DNA of 5,376 nucleotides from Candidatus Omnitrophota bacterium. GTDB lineage: Bacteria; Omnitrophota; Koll11; Zapsychrales; Fredricksoniimonadaceae. The stretch covers positions 1 through 5,376 of the forward strand of contig JAHFGF010000117.1 in NCBI GenBank assembly GCA_023247595.1, read 5' to 3'. The notes below the pieces were generated by a model. That model had not been told where the DNA came from and did no database searches. It worked only from the letters and a program-made list of their open reading frames with translations. Made by a program: the position numbers and the translations under genes. Positions 5,167-5,376 of this stretch are shown piece after piece (the first letter of the stretch is position 1; every line of letters starts with the position of its first letter).

Positions 5167-5376
5167 TTATTTCTTTTCAATAATGTGCCCGAACACCAGA
5201 CTTTCATCCTCGGTGATAGGCCCATGCGCCTCGCCGTGAATGAATTGGTAAACAACCGGATGTTTTGAATTCTTGATTTCATCCACCGATCCGTCGGCAA
5301 TGACCTGCCCGTGATAAAACATGGCAATTGAATCCGCCACGCGGTACGCCATATTCATATCATGGGTCACGACGAT
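5167..5376 (-). CDS. mlaF: MlaF-type ABC transporter ATPase, C-terminal end only
   Basis: The last 69 residues of an ABC ATPase enter from the right edge. IVVTHDM is the end of the core fold with the switch (H-loop) histidine, followed by YRVADSIAMFYHGQVIADG, the usual post-H-loop strand pair of ABC ATPases. The ending YQFIHGEAHGPI matches the MlaF-type C-terminus (commonly FI-G-A-GPI), and about 17 further residues follow. Walker A, signature and Walker B motifs lie outside the window. The GTG at 5370 is an internal valine codon, not a start. MlaF powers the MlaE permease; an mlaE gene is expected further right. The downstream MCE gene supports this identification over a generic amino-acid or export ATPase. 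Confidence 0.85.
   Translation of the reverse strand: MVVTHDMNMAYRVADSIAMFYHGQVIADGSVDEIKNSKHPVVYQFIHGEAHGPITEDESLVFGHIIEKK

Overview
This window holds one minus-strand gene series with no credible plus-strand gene. Read in the direction of transcription (right to left) it runs: the C-terminal end of an MlaF-type ABC ATPase, an MlaD/MCE-domain lipid-transport protein, a polytopic membrane protein, a short stretch of gene debris, a RelA/SpoT-type nucleotide pyrophosphokinase, an 81-residue partner protein, the recombination/repair protein RadA, and a YacL-type PIN/TRAM protein cut by the left edge. The MCE/Mla genes point to a bacterium with an outer membrane. The radA-yacL neighbourhood resembles the radA-disA-yacL order of Firmicutes, here without disA. 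Composition is moderate, and genes are tightly packed with several stop/start overlaps. A poorly cultured diderm phylum such as Omnitrophota would fit, but that is only a guess; nothing here fixes the taxon.

Right part (3559-5376): mlaF, mlaD and the membrane protein look like the distal part of a lipid-transport operon. mlaD overlaps the membrane gene at its start, which suggests linked production at the inner membrane.

Middle (2355-3546): this is the unusual part. A 45-bp sequence made of the first 15 codons of radA occurs twice, once at the real radA (2310-2354) and once as a truncated relic (3502-3546), with 41 of 45 bases identical. Between the copies lie the rel-like gene, its 81-aa partner, a degenerate heptamer array and the last codons of a second MCE gene. 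The MCE remnant encodes 20 of 20 residues identical to the intact mlaD, while 11 of 60 bases differ, all silently. The scar is therefore not a recent local duplication; it looks like a recombination join with a diverged relative or an old paralogue. The rel-like gene and its partner overlap by ATGA at a zero-frame A-AAA-AAA heptamer that could also fuse them by -1 slippage. The partner gene ends one base before the radA start, so the module is now transcriptionally and probably translationally joined to radA.

Left part (1-2354): intact radA, a 138-bp spacer containing a long imperfect hairpin built from inverted 7-bp repeats, then the membrane-anchored PIN/TRAM protein. The same kind of heptamer-periodic sequence occurs beside the scar upstream of the rel-like gene.

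The strongest candidate for something new is the rel-like/81-aa pair (possible toxin-antitoxin or regulated alarmone synthetase) embedded between duplicated radA 5' ends.
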